Shown: positions 46,239-55,177 of the stretch, piece by piece | How positions within the stretch are numbered: the stretch's first letter is position 1 | How the letters are laid out: the number at the start of each line of letters is the position of its first letter | From: Irregularibacter muris | Lineage (GTDB): Bacteria; Bacillota; Clostridia; Eubacteriales; Garciellaceae | DNA: 64,000 nucleotides | NCBI RefSeq assembly: GCF_024622505.1 | Contig: NZ_JANKAS010000001.1 | Span: 248,001 to 312,000, forward strand | Direction: 5' to 3' | The notes under the pieces: generated by a model | Told to the model about the DNA's origin: nothing | Database searches by the model: none | Seen by the model: the letters and a program-made list of their open reading frames with translations, nothing else | Made by a program: the position numbers and the translations under genes

Positions 46239-47325
46239 CTTTAAATTCTGCTAGAAGTAAATCCACCATTCGACCATAACTATGGACCCCTTCTTCTTGA
46301 AGATTGGATTTTAAATATAAATTATTCATTTTAGAGGAAAATCTCTCTAAGGGGCCTTCATAAGAACTCCAAAATTCTTTAATAGAATCAAGATCTCGGA
46401 TCAATCCCTTACTATAGTTCTTTGTCAAATGAAGATACTTATCCTGATCATATTCATATAACTTATTCATAGAATGGGACAGCGCCAATAATATTCCTGA
46501 GTATTGAAAATCTACATCAGGATGATGGCTACACACTAGATATGCAATATAATTCGCTTCATCTTCTCGGGCAAAACCTCGTTGATGGGCTATTTCATGG
46601 GTGACCGTACTGGGTAGCTGAACATCAGGAAGTAAGGTGTTGAAGTTGGCTTCTCCTGTAAAGGGGAAAAATATACCCGCGATACCAGCATAGGACATAA
46701 GATTTGAAAGAAAAACACCTTTGGGATAAACATCTCTCCCTCCTAGCTCGGGATACACCCTAGAAGAAATAGAAAAGCCTAGATTAGAACGTTCAGGCAC
46801 AGATTTTAACTTATTGGGAATATCAGTTAGCCCTTGTTCATCCTCAAGATTCTTTTCTCGAAGGCTATTTGCCTGTTCTATTAAATTTTCACAAAGGGAT
46901 TCTAAATCTTCTACAGAAGATGGTTGAGGATTTAGATTTGCTATAGTAGAAAAGGGCAACCGATGATAGTTTATTCCCCAGGTAATAATAAAAACAAAAT
47001 AGAGAATACTAAGACAAACAATAATGTTGATGAACAAGGTAAAGAACATTTTTTTTACATTGCTTCTAGGCTGAAAGAGATGATATACAAACCTTAAACA
47101 TTGGAAAAGAATAAACAACAAAAGTATATAGAGTAAAAATTCTCCTACAGAAATCTTAGTAATCTTGGAAAAGGGAGATAGAAGATTCCCTATTATTTTA
47201 TACATACCTGTAGAATAAATATGCTCTGTCACCAGAGGGTATCTTGAGAAGAAAAAAGTTATTAAGATGCTGAAAGGGAACAAAGATATTAAAAAGTATA
47301 GGGATAGAGAAGTGTTTTTTTTCAT
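46213..47325 (-). CDS. DUF3810 membrane zinc metallopeptidase
   Basis: 370 residues. Three hydrophobic segments (near 8-28, 62-80 and 95-117) precede an extracytoplasmic domain with THEIAHQRGFAREDEANYIAY: HExxH plus a downstream Glu, a gluzincin-like site. DUF3810 substrates are unknown. Upstream, 47326-47600 contains the neighbouring divergent promoter and a ttgtaaca/tgttacaa dyad at 47497-47538. Confidence 0.85.
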   Translation of the reverse strand: MKKNTSLSLYFLISLFPFSILITFFFSRYPLVTEHIYSTGMYKIIGNLLSPFSKITKISVGEFLLYILLLFILFQCLRFVYHLFQPRSNVKKMFFTLFINIIVCLSILYFVFIITWGINYHRLPFSTIANLNPQPSSVEDLESLCENLIEQANSLREKNLEDEQGLTDIPNKLKSVPERSNLGFSISSRVYPELGGRDVYPKGVFLSNLMSYAGIAGIFFPFTGEANFNTLLPDVQLPSTVTHEIAHQRGFAREDEANYIAYLVCSHHPDVDFQYSGILLALSHSMNKLYEYDQDKYLHLTKNYSKGLIRDLDSIKEFWSSYEGPLERFSSKMNNLYLKSNLQEEGVHSYGRMVDLLLAEFKEGRKTSMK

Positions 47326-47600
47326 GGGCCGCCACCTACTTTACAATAAAAATATTTTTTCTATAGGAGAATTATTTTTGAAAAGGTTTTTAAACTCTAG
47401 GATAGCTATCTATATATCATTATATACCATTTTCAGTGTATAGCAGAATATGAAAAAACTTATTTTTAGTACATTATAGGGAAAAAATAGAAAAGTTGTA
47501 ACAAAAGTTTGTAGAATATTTGAAAAGATGTTACAATACATATATAAGTATGAAGGACAACTTCATTTTGGATATTATTTTCAAGGGGAGAGGATGAGGA

Positions 47601-49067
47601 ATGGAAAAAGAGCCAATAGGAATGAAAGTTAAAGACTTTTGGACGAAATTCTCTAGGGTCAGTAAACAGAAAGTAGTGCAATGGAAAAAACCCTTAATTG
47701 TTTTTTCTATCGTAACGATTATGGGTGTTACAAGCTTTTTCGTGTATCAAAGTGGCTTTTCCTATCAAGTTCAACTTAATGGGGAAAACATTGGAATTGT
47801 CAAAGAAGTAACCACCATCGAGGAAGCCCTAAAAATAGTAGAAAATGACATAGCACAAAAACATGGCGAAAATGCATATTTCGCAAAAGACATAGATATG
47901 AAGAAAGTACGGGTCAACAAAGAAGATTTGGTAGACTCAAAAAAATTAGGAGAAGTTATTTCTCAAAACCTGGAAGTTTTAAAACCTGCCTCTATTATCG
48001 TCGTAGATGGACAGGAAGAATTGGTTGTTACTTCTACTAAAGATGCTCAGGAAATATTGGAAGAAGTGAAAAAACCTTACATAGAAGTTGATAGTGAAAA
48101 AGACACTGAAGTATTGGAAGTTTCTTTTAATCAAGAGGTACAAATAATATCCAAGGATATGCCCGCCGATGCAGTATTATCTAAAGAAGAGGCACTAGCT
48201 GCTCTAAGCGAAAAGAATGATAAGATGCAAACCTATAGGGTAGCCCAGGGAGATTCTGCTTGGAATATATCCAGATCCTTCAATATGGGAATTCGTACCT
48301 TGGAACAAGCCAATCCTGATAAAGATATTGAAAAGTTAAAACCAGGAGAAGAGATCAACTTGGTTGTTCCTCAATCTTTATTAGAGGTTGTCACGGTGGA
48401 AAGACATAAGGATACTGCAGATATTAATTTTAAAGTAGAAGAAAAGAAAGATTCATCCCTGTACAAAGGGGAAAAGAAGGTTAAAGAAGAAGGCAAAAAA
48501 GGGGAAAAAGAAATCACCGCTGAAATTACCTTTATCAATGGAGTAGAAAGCAAAAAGACTATTGTAGAGGAAAAGGTATTGCAGGAACCAAAGAATAAAG
48601 TAGTACTGGTGGGCACAAAAGAGCGTCCAAGAGCTGCAGTTTCAACACAATCCTCAAGAAAAAAAGGAAATAAAAATTCAGTGAGTTCTAATAGACCAGC
48701 ACCTACATATAATGGCAATTTAGGATCAGCCATTGTATCTACTGCTCGACATTATCTAGGTACCCCTTATAGAAGTGGCGGATCTACACCAGCAGGTTTT
48801 GATTGTTCAGGATTTACATCCTACATCTATAGACAATATGGAATTAATATTCCAAGAAGTTCAGGTGCCCAGGGAGGATTTGGAGCCCGTGTATCAAAAA
48901 GTGAGCTAAAACCTGGAGATATCGTTGTATTTCCAGGACATGTAGGTATCTATGTTGGAGGGAATAGTTTTATTCATTCACCTAGTCCAGGGAAAAGCAT
49001 ACAAATCACCTCTCTAAACAATGCTTACTTTAAAAACCGCTTTATTAGTGGTAGAAGACCATACTAG
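47601..49067 (+). CDS. LysM-NlpC/P60 peptidoglycan endopeptidase
   Basis: 488 residues. A membrane anchor near residues 30-49 is followed by an extended region, a LysM domain (near 208-255, YRVAQGDSAWNISRSFNMG), a G5-like domain (about 260-345) and a C-terminal NlpC/P60 domain (about 375-488) with the catalytic Cys in GFDCSGF and His in GHVGIYVG. It hydrolyses D-gamma-glutamyl-meso-diaminopimelate-type bonds outside the cell. gagaggatgagg precedes the ATG. It probably acts in cell separation or wall turnover. Confidence 0.9.
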   Translation: MEKEPIGMKVKDFWTKFSRVSKQKVVQWKKPLIVFSIVTIMGVTSFFVYQSGFSYQVQLNGENIGIVKEVTTIEEALKIVENDIAQKHGENAYFAKDIDMKKVRVNKEDLVDSKKLGEVISQNLEVLKPASIIVVDGQEELVVTSTKDAQEILEEVKKPYIEVDSEKDTEVLEVSFNQEVQIISKDMPADAVLSKEEALAALSEKNDKMQTYRVAQGDSAWNISRSFNMGIRTLEQANPDKDIEKLKPGEEINLVVPQSLLEVVTVERHKDTADINFKVEEKKDSSLYKGEKKVKEEGKKGEKEITAEITFINGVESKKTIVEEKVLQEPKNKVVLVGTKERPRAAVSTQSSRKKGNKNSVSSNRPAPTYNGNLGSAIVSTARHYLGTPYRSGGSTPAGFDCSGFTSYIYRQYGINIPRSSGAQGGFGARVSKSELKPGDIVVFPGHVGIYVGGNSFIHSPSPGKSIQITSLNNAYFKNRFISGRRPY

Positions 49068-49073
49068 AAAGAA

Positions 49074-49112
49074 ACACTGGTAAAGTATTTATACTATGCC
49101 AGTGTTTTTTCA
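49074..49112 (+). terminator. Terminator of the wall hydrolase gene
   Basis: aacactgg and ccagtgtt pair, with an inner agtat/atact extension, followed by T residues. Confidence 0.8.
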
Positions 49113-49236
49113 TTATTACTCGACCTTATAATACCGATAATCCTTTTATATAAAATTTTTACAATGAAAATATACAAAGCTTATGTTATACTTTCAATGC
49201 GAGTAAGAAAATATACTTTTAGGGAGGATGATGTTG

Positions 49237-50856
49237 ATGAAAACACTTATATTTGGCCATCGCAATCCAGATACTGATTCCATTGCTTCGGCCATAGCAC
49301 TTTCACATTTGAAAAACAAACTGGGAAATAATACCCTCCCTTGTAGGTTGGGAGCGGTGAATAAAGAAACAAAATATGTTTTAGATTATTTTCAAATGGA
49401 ATCACCACATCTTATAGGAAATGTTAAAACCCAAGTTCGTGATCTAAATTATGATAAAATACCTGGGCTTTTACCCCATTACTCGATTTTACATGCTTAC
49501 AAACTAATGGAAAAGAACAATATCCGAACTCTACCTATAGTAGATCATAACAATCAATTAATGGGGATTATTACCATGAAGGACATTGCTATGGCTCTTA
49601 TTACAGGAGATCTATATAAACTAGAAACTTCCATGGACAATATTCTACAGGATTTAGAGGGGGAGGCATTAGTCGTTGAAAAAGAAAAATTCCAAGGTAA
49701 AATATCAGTAATTGCATTGTATTCCAGGACATTGAAAAAGTTAGATTTCTTAAATGAGGAGAGTATTGTTATAGTAGGAGATAGATTTTCTATTATTGAT
49801 CATGCCATTAAATGTAAAGTACAGTTGATCATCATTTCTGGCAAGGAAGAAATACCTCAAGAATATATTGAAAAAGCCAAGGAAAAAGGGGTAAGTTTAA
49901 TCAGAGTTCCCAAGGATACCTATACCATTTCAAAATTAATAAACCAATGTAATTTTGTATCTTCCATTATGATTTCTGAAAATATCATGAAATTTGATGA
50001 AAATGAATATCTAGATGAAGTTAAGGAAGAAATAGTGAATAAAAACCATGCAAATTATCCCATTGTAGATAGTGAAAATAAATATCTAGGGATAATGAAT
50101 AAACAACATTTATTAATTCCTGATAAAAAACAAGTTATTCTAGTAGATCATAATGAATATGCTCAAAGTGCTCAGGGCATTCGTGAGGCGGAGATTATGG
50201 AGATCATAGATCATCATAAATTAGGAGATATATCCACTACTCTACCCATTCATTTTAGAAACTTACCTGTAGGGAGTACCTGTACCATTGTCTACAATAT
50301 GTACAGAGAATATGGAGTTGAAATCAGCGCAAAAATGGCAGGGTTACTCATGGCAGGGATTCTATCGGATACTCTTTCATTAAAGTCACCCACTACTACT
50401 GAAATTGATCATCATGCGATTAGAGAATTAAATAAGATTTTACATCTAGATATAGAGGATTTTTCGATGAGTATGTTCAAGGCGGGGACCTCTTTAGAAG
50501 GACAGAGTGTACAAGATATCTTTTTCAAGGACTATAAGGTCTTTAATGTTGGTCAAGATAAAATAGGAGTGTCACAAGTATTTACCCTAGATATCGAAGA
50601 AGTTTTTTCAAGAAAAGAAGTATTTCTTGAGTTTATAAGAAATGTACATCAAGAAAAAAATCATTTTCTTACTCTTCTTATTATAACAGATATCTTAAAA
50701 GGTGGATCTTATGTCCTTTATGAATGTGGGATAAGAAAGTTTATTTCCACAGCTTTCAATGTAGAGGCCTATCAGGGGGTATTTGTAAAAGACATAGTAT
50801 CTAGGAAAAAACAAGTGGTGCCAAGAATTATGCAGGCAATAAATATGCTTAAATAA
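49237..50856 (+). CDS. Nucleotide-regulated manganese-dependent inorganic pyrophosphatase (family II)
   Basis: 539 residues from ATG 49237, 9 bases after agggagg; ATGs at 49228 and 49231 are too close. DHH domain motifs GHRNPDTDS, VDHNE and DHHKLGD are split by an insert (about 65-300) with two CBS repeats and a DRTGG-like region; a DHHA2 domain follows. CBS-PPases hydrolyse PPi in the cytosol and are inhibited by AMP or ADP and activated by ATP or diadenosine polyphosphates. This complements the ion-pumping PPase at 9756. Confidence 0.93.
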   Translation: MKTLIFGHRNPDTDSIASAIALSHLKNKLGNNTLPCRLGAVNKETKYVLDYFQMESPHLIGNVKTQVRDLNYDKIPGLLPHYSILHAYKLMEKNNIRTLPIVDHNNQLMGIITMKDIAMALITGDLYKLETSMDNILQDLEGEALVVEKEKFQGKISVIALYSRTLKKLDFLNEESIVIVGDRFSIIDHAIKCKVQLIIISGKEEIPQEYIEKAKEKGVSLIRVPKDTYTISKLINQCNFVSSIMISENIMKFDENEYLDEVKEEIVNKNHANYPIVDSENKYLGIMNKQHLLIPDKKQVILVDHNEYAQSAQGIREAEIMEIIDHHKLGDISTTLPIHFRNLPVGSTCTIVYNMYREYGVEISAKMAGLLMAGILSDTLSLKSPTTTEIDHHAIRELNKILHLDIEDFSMSMFKAGTSLEGQSVQDIFFKDYKVFNVGQDKIGVSQVFTLDIEEVFSRKEVFLEFIRNVHQEKNHFLTLLIITDILKGGSYVLYECGIRKFISTAFNVEAYQGVFVKDIVSRKKQVVPRIMQAINMLK

Positions 50857-50875
50857 AAGTTTTAGGAGGGTTTAC

Positions 50876-51391
50876 ATGGATAAAGGATATGTACAGATAT
50901 ATACGGGAGATGGAAAGGGCAAAACCACTGCTGCTTTAGGCCTTTCTTTACGGGCAGTATGCGCTGGAAAAAAGGTTTATTTTGGTCAATTTATAAAGGG
51001 AATGGATTATAGCGAATTAAAGGCAGTAGAATTTCTTCCTCATTTAAAAATAAAACAATTCGGACAAGATTGTTTTATTTTCAAAGAGCCTACCCAAGAA
51101 GATATTCAAAAAGCCCAAAAGGGTTTGGAGGAAATAAAAAAAATATTAGCCCAGGGTGAATATGATGTAGTGGTTCTAGATGAAATTCATATCGCACTAT
51201 ATTATAAATTATTTAATATAGAAAAAGTCATTGAAGCCATAGAAGGAAGAGCACCCCATGTAGAAGTGATCTGTACAGGGCGTAAGGCTCCTCAAAAGTT
51301 AATAGAATTGGCTGATTTAGTAACAGAGATGAAGGAGATAAAACACTATTATACCCAAGGAGTGCAAGCCCGGGAGGGTATTGAGAAATAA
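50876..51391 (+). CDS. cobO: Corrinoid (cob(I)alamin) adenosyltransferase
   Basis: 171 residues. Walker A GDGKGKTTAALG (residues 11-22) and VVLDEIHIALYYK fit the CobO/BtuR family. It transfers adenosyl from ATP to cobalamin. aggaggg precedes the ATG, 19 bases after the pyrophosphatase gene; the reaction releases triphosphate, so the pairing may be functional. No cobalamin riboswitch is seen. Confidence 0.9.
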   Translation: MDKGYVQIYTGDGKGKTTAALGLSLRAVCAGKKVYFGQFIKGMDYSELKAVEFLPHLKIKQFGQDCFIFKEPTQEDIQKAQKGLEEIKKILAQGEYDVVVLDEIHIALYYKLFNIEKVIEAIEGRAPHVEVICTGRKAPQKLIELADLVTEMKEIKHYYTQGVQAREGIEK

Positions 51392-51430
51392 CAAAAATCC
51401 TGATGAATATTCATCAGGATTTTTTGTTAT
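51389..51430. terminator. Bidirectional terminator between convergent genes
   Basis: aacaaaaatcctgatgaa and ttcatcaggattttttgtt pair around tat (one bulge), overlapping the end of the minus-strand gene. Confidence 0.85.
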
Positions 51431-51717
51431 TTCTTAGGAAGAAAAGGTTTCAGCCCCTCAAAGCTTTTTAGAAGTTCTTGACGTACCCTCTCTAGGTTTT
51501 TCTCTTCAGTACCCTCAATGACTTTAATTTTTATTCTATTATTTTCTATATCCAAATTTATAAAATCATCCTGTAATACTTTTTTAGCAGTACTAAATAG
51601 AAAAAATTGCACTTTTCTATTTTGCAATAATGTAAGCAATTGCTCCTCTACTACCACTACAATATTATTTTCTTGGTCAAGTTGGATCTGTTTAATAAAT
51701 TGCCCTAACTCCTCCAT
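51427..51717 (-). CDS. Small hypothetical protein
   Basis: 96 residues from the ATG 7 bases after aaaggaggt; a start 42 bases earlier precedes that site. It is predicted alpha/beta with alternating acidic and hydrophobic segments (NNIVVVVEEQLLTLLQN, NNRIKIKVIEGTEEKN). It has no signal peptide, membrane segment or cysteine. I do not recognise a family. It stands alone with its own ribosome site, so it is likely real. Confidence 0.6.
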   Translation of the reverse strand: MEELGQFIKQIQLDQENNIVVVVEEQLLTLLQNRKVQFFLFSTAKKVLQDDFINLDIENNRIKIKVIEGTEEKNLERVRQELLKSFEGLKPFLPKK

Positions 51718-51809
51718 TGTATTACCTCCTTTGGCGTAAATTTTAACAGGTAATAACATCCTATGTTCAATAGGGAAATGAAGTTAATAATATTATTATA
51801 GCGAAGTTA

Positions 51810-52823
51810 TTAAACTAAAATCCTGCCAGTAACTTCTTTGATGGAATTACAGCCAGTTAGTATCATAGCTGACTTTAAATCAGCGGCTATATTATCGATA
51901 TAAGCCTTTACGCCATCTGTTTGGCCACCAAAAGAGGCTGAAACCAAAGGTCTTCCTATTAAAACTGCATCGGCTCCAAGGGCAAGCATTTTAAGAACAT
52001 CTACACCGTTTCGAACACCACCGTCTGCAAGTATTTTCACCCTTCCTTTTACCTTTGTAGCAATTTGGGGAAGGACATTAGCAACTCCAGGAGTTTGATC
52101 CAGTACTCTGCCGCCATGGTTTGATACAACTATGGCAGCAACACCAGCCTCAGCTGCCAGTTCTGCCTCGTCAGAAGTCATAATTCCCTTTAGGATAAAG
52201 GGTAATTTTGTACTTTCTACGATTTCTTTTATGTCTTCTATAGTTTTTGGGCCTACAGATTTTCCATGAAGTGAGAGGGTTATAAGGCCTGCTGCATCTA
52301 TATCCATACCAACTGCATAGGCACCTGCTTCTTCAGCTAAATGTATTTTGCTAATAACATCTGAGTTTTCCCAGGGTTTTATAATGGCAACTCCATTTCC
52401 GTCTACCTTTTTAAGCTCTTGAAGATTTGTTATGAGGAAGGAGTCTACAGCAGTGTCACCTACCATCGGGTAAATTCCTCTATGAAGACAGCCTTTAATA
52501 ATCCAGGAGATATATTCTTCTTCAGTAAATTTTCCTCCCATATTCAGAATTGTCCCTGATACAGGGGCTGCAAATACAGGAATTCTCATTTTTTTGCCAA
52601 AGAGTTCAATGGAAGTGTCGGGATTGCTGCAATTATGCAGCGTTCTCATATTTAGTTTATAACCTCCTAAGGCATCTATGTTTGCCCTAAAGGCCTCTCC
52701 TGTGCCCTTTCCACCCATGCCGGGCACCTCTCCTGCACATGCCTTACCATTGCATACTGGACAAACTCTACAACTTCCATTTAAATTAACCTTTGCATTT
52801 TTTAGTACGTCTTTATAATCCAT
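51810..52823 (-). CDS. FMN-dependent alpha-hydroxyacid oxidoreductase (lactate-type)
   Basis: 337 residues from the ATG after aggggtgag; a GTG 6 bases earlier is an alternative. The (beta/alpha)8 FMN domain has VVSNHGGRVLDQTPG with the catalytic His and Arg, ILADGGVRNGVDVLKMLALGADAV (core ADGGVRNGVDV) and IGRPL for phosphate binding. The N-terminus has cysteines in CRVCPVCNGKACAG, unusual for lactate oxidases and possibly metal- or cluster-binding. It sits with a CstA transporter and its two-component system, suggesting lactate-pyruvate conversion. Confidence 0.85.
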   Translation of the reverse strand: MDYKDVLKNAKVNLNGSCRVCPVCNGKACAGEVPGMGGKGTGEAFRANIDALGGYKLNMRTLHNCSNPDTSIELFGKKMRIPVFAAPVSGTILNMGGKFTEEEYISWIIKGCLHRGIYPMVGDTAVDSFLITNLQELKKVDGNGVAIIKPWENSDVISKIHLAEEAGAYAVGMDIDAAGLITLSLHGKSVGPKTIEDIKEIVESTKLPFILKGIMTSDEAELAAEAGVAAIVVSNHGGRVLDQTPGVANVLPQIATKVKGRVKILADGGVRNGVDVLKMLALGADAVLIGRPLVSASFGGQTDGVKAYIDNIAADLKSAMILTGCNSIKEVTGRILV

Positions 52824-52878
52824 AGCCACTCACCCCTTTGTTAATTTAAGCTTATTTGTACATCATTATAAAATACTA

Positions 52879-52943
52879 TATTAAAGCCCACAGTACATAA
52901 TAGCCGAGCTATTATGCGCTGCAGGCTGATGATTAGGCTTTAA
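52879..52943 (-). terminator. Terminator of cstA (minus strand)
   Basis: ttaaagcc with gggctttaa, and inner ataatagc with gctattat, form a two-part stem overlapping the cstA stop. Confidence 0.65.
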
Positions 52944-54369
52944 TCTTATTTTCTAAATGTCCTCCCTTAGCCTTCTTCTTAGCGGCTACTAAAAATACTG
53001 CTAAGGATGAAGCAGCAACCACTAACCCAATAGGATAAGCTATTGAAGATGAAAGCTGAAAGCCTTCAGGAGCAACGAGTATATAAGTGATTGAAACGGC
53101 AGTCATGAAGGTAGCTGGCACTGTAGCGATCCAGTGAATCTGTTTTCTTAAAGATAAATACATAGCGGCTGCCCAGAGTACTATCATGGCTAAAGTTTGA
53201 TTAGACCATGCAAAATATCTCCAAAGTATGTTGAAATCTATTCGAGTTAATATAAAACCAATAGCAAATAGTGGTACAACGACTATAAGTCTATTTTTTA
53301 TTGGACTTTGTTTGAAGTTTAAGAAGTCAGCGATCGTAAGTCTTGCATTTCTGAAGGCTGTATCCCCAGAAGTTATAGGACAGGCAACAACTCCAAGGAT
53401 TGCAAGGGCTCCTCCGATTTTTCCGAGAAGTGAGGTGGAAATTGTGCTTACAACCCAACCCTGCCCACCATTAGCAGTCATTTGTGCATTTAATTCTCCG
53501 GTGCTGCCAAAAAAAGCAATTGCAGCTGCTGCCCATATTAGAGCAACTATACCTTCAGCGATCATGGCTCCATAAAAGATTACTCTACCTTGCTTTTCAG
53601 AAGTAATACATCTAGCCATCATAGGTGATTGTGTTGAGTGAAAGCCTGATATCGCTCCACAGGCTATGGATATAAACATTAATGGCCAAATGGGAAGATT
53701 ATTTGGATGAAGGTTAGCTAAAGTAATTTCAGGTATTTTATATCCCTCAAAGATTATACCACCGGATATACCCAAAGCCATGATTAAAAGAGATATACCA
53801 AAGAGTGGATAAATTTTTCCTATAACTTTGTCAATTGGAAGGATAGTAGCTAATATATAGTAAGCAAATATTATATAAATCCAGAAAGCTGCATTAAGTG
53901 ATTTAGGAGTTAATCCCGCTAATAGATTTGCAGGAGTTGTTATGAAAACCACACCGACAAGGACAAGAACTAAGACTGAAAAGCCTCTCATGAAGTTCTT
54001 AAAACCGGGACCTAAATACTTTCCTACAACCTCAGGAATACTTGCACCGTCATGTCTTGCTGATAGCATTCCTGATAAGTAATCATGTACACCACCGGCA
54101 AATATGGAACCAAATACAATCCACAGAAAGGCAGCAGGTCCCCATAATGCACCGGCAATAGCACCAAAGATAGGTCCTGTACCGGCTATGTTTAAGAACT
54201 GAATTAAGAAAATTTTCCATGCAGGCATTTTTACAAAATCAACGCCATCTTCAAGTCTAACTGCGGGTGTCTGGATGTTTTCATCCGCGCCAAAGGCTTT
54301 TTCTACAACCTTGCTGTAAAACATATAACCCAGTATAAGGGCAGCGATGGATAGAAAAAATGATATCAT
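52933..54369 (-). CDS. cstA: CstA-family carbon starvation protein / pyruvate transporter
   Basis: 478 residues with about 14 membrane segments. GTGPIFGAIAGALWGPAAFLWI and GGVHDYLSGMLSARHDGASIPEVVG (cores GTGPIFGAIAG and GGVHDYLSGM) are CstA hallmarks; CGAISGFHSTQSPMMARC also fits. E. coli CstA and BtsT are pyruvate importers; peptides were earlier proposed. It lies downstream of a LytS/LytT-type pair like btsSR-btsT. ggggggat precedes the ATG. Confidence 0.92.
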   Translation of the reverse strand: MISFFLSIAALILGYMFYSKVVEKAFGADENIQTPAVRLEDGVDFVKMPAWKIFLIQFLNIAGTGPIFGAIAGALWGPAAFLWIVFGSIFAGGVHDYLSGMLSARHDGASIPEVVGKYLGPGFKNFMRGFSVLVLVLVGVVFITTPANLLAGLTPKSLNAAFWIYIIFAYYILATILPIDKVIGKIYPLFGISLLIMALGISGGIIFEGYKIPEITLANLHPNNLPIWPLMFISIACGAISGFHSTQSPMMARCITSEKQGRVIFYGAMIAEGIVALIWAAAAIAFFGSTGELNAQMTANGGQGWVVSTISTSLLGKIGGALAILGVVACPITSGDTAFRNARLTIADFLNFKQSPIKNRLIVVVPLFAIGFILTRIDFNILWRYFAWSNQTLAMIVLWAAAMYLSLRKQIHWIATVPATFMTAVSITYILVAPEGFQLSSSIAYPIGLVVAASSLAVFLVAAKKKAKGGHLENKIKA

Positions 54370-54404
54370 TATGATCCCCCCTAAAAATATTTTTTTACAC
54401 TTTC

Positions 54405-54440
54405 ATTATATAAGATAGTGTGCAAAGAGGGATTAACGGT
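54405..54440 (-). promoter_or_regulatory. cstA promoter with a candidate LytTR site
   Basis: Minus strand: TATAAT (54405-54410) with no good -35, and accgttaat (54432-54440) near -35 to -42, resembling a LytTR half site. This fits activation by the adjacent response regulator. A second half site was not found. Confidence 0.4.
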
Positions 54441-54475
54441 ATCATGAAATAGCAAAAAAGGCACATAAGATGCAC

Positions 54476-55177
54476 TTATATGCCCATCAACTGCCTAAAT
54501 GTTAAAATATTATGACGGCTAACCGGTACCTCGTCATTGATCCCTTGAAGCTTTAACATATAGGTATTGTTAAACCAGGGAATTATCTCAATGATTTTAT
54601 CCAGATTTACAATGTAGGAACGATGAGATTTAAAAAAATTATCTTGGGGAAGTCTCCTATAAAAGTCACTAATACTTGAAGTAATCTTATATTGATCCTC
54701 CTTTGTGTAAATAAACACTTCGTGTTCATTTGCCTGGCAGTAGAGTATATCGTTTATGTTTAATACAAACATTTTTTGCTTTTTCCATAGAGTTATTTTA
54801 TTGTTGCTGCATAGATTTTCACTGAAGCCCTCAAGTCTTTGCAGAGTATCGATTATTCTACTCTCAGAAAAGGGCTTTAATAAATAGTCAAAGGCACAAA
54901 CTTCAAAGGCCTCCACCGCATACTCCCTATAGGCAGTGATAAATACCAGAAGAGGTTTGTTCTTCAAGGTGTTTATCACTCTACTTAGAGCAATACCGTC
55001 TAATTTGGGCATGTTTATGTCAAGAAAAATGACATCTACAGGTTGGGTTTGTATATATTCAAGGGCCATTATACTGTCATTAAACTTTTCCAGTATTTTA
55101 ATTGAACTAAAGCTTTCAATAAAATAACTTAGCTCCTTTATAGCAGGAAACTCATCATCTACAATAATGCAATTCAT
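54476..55177 (-). CDS. LytTR-type response regulator (BtsR/LytT-like)
   Basis: 233 residues. The receiver domain has DDE at residues 7-9 and the phosphoacceptor D53 in IFLDINMPKLDG; the LytTR DNA-binding domain occupies about 125-233 (FFKSHRSYIVNLDKI, VSRHNILTFRQLMG). It overlaps the kinase gene by one base. By analogy with E. coli BtsS-BtsR it probably activates the nearby cstA. Confidence 0.92.
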   Translation of the reverse strand: MNCIIVDDEFPAIKELSYFIESFSSIKILEKFNDSIMALEYIQTQPVDVIFLDINMPKLDGIALSRVINTLKNKPLLVFITAYREYAVEAFEVCAFDYLLKPFSESRIIDTLQRLEGFSENLCSNNKITLWKKQKMFVLNINDILYCQANEHEVFIYTKEDQYKITSSISDFYRRLPQDNFFKSHRSYIVNLDKIIEIIPWFNNTYMLKLQGINDEVPVSRHNILTFRQLMGI

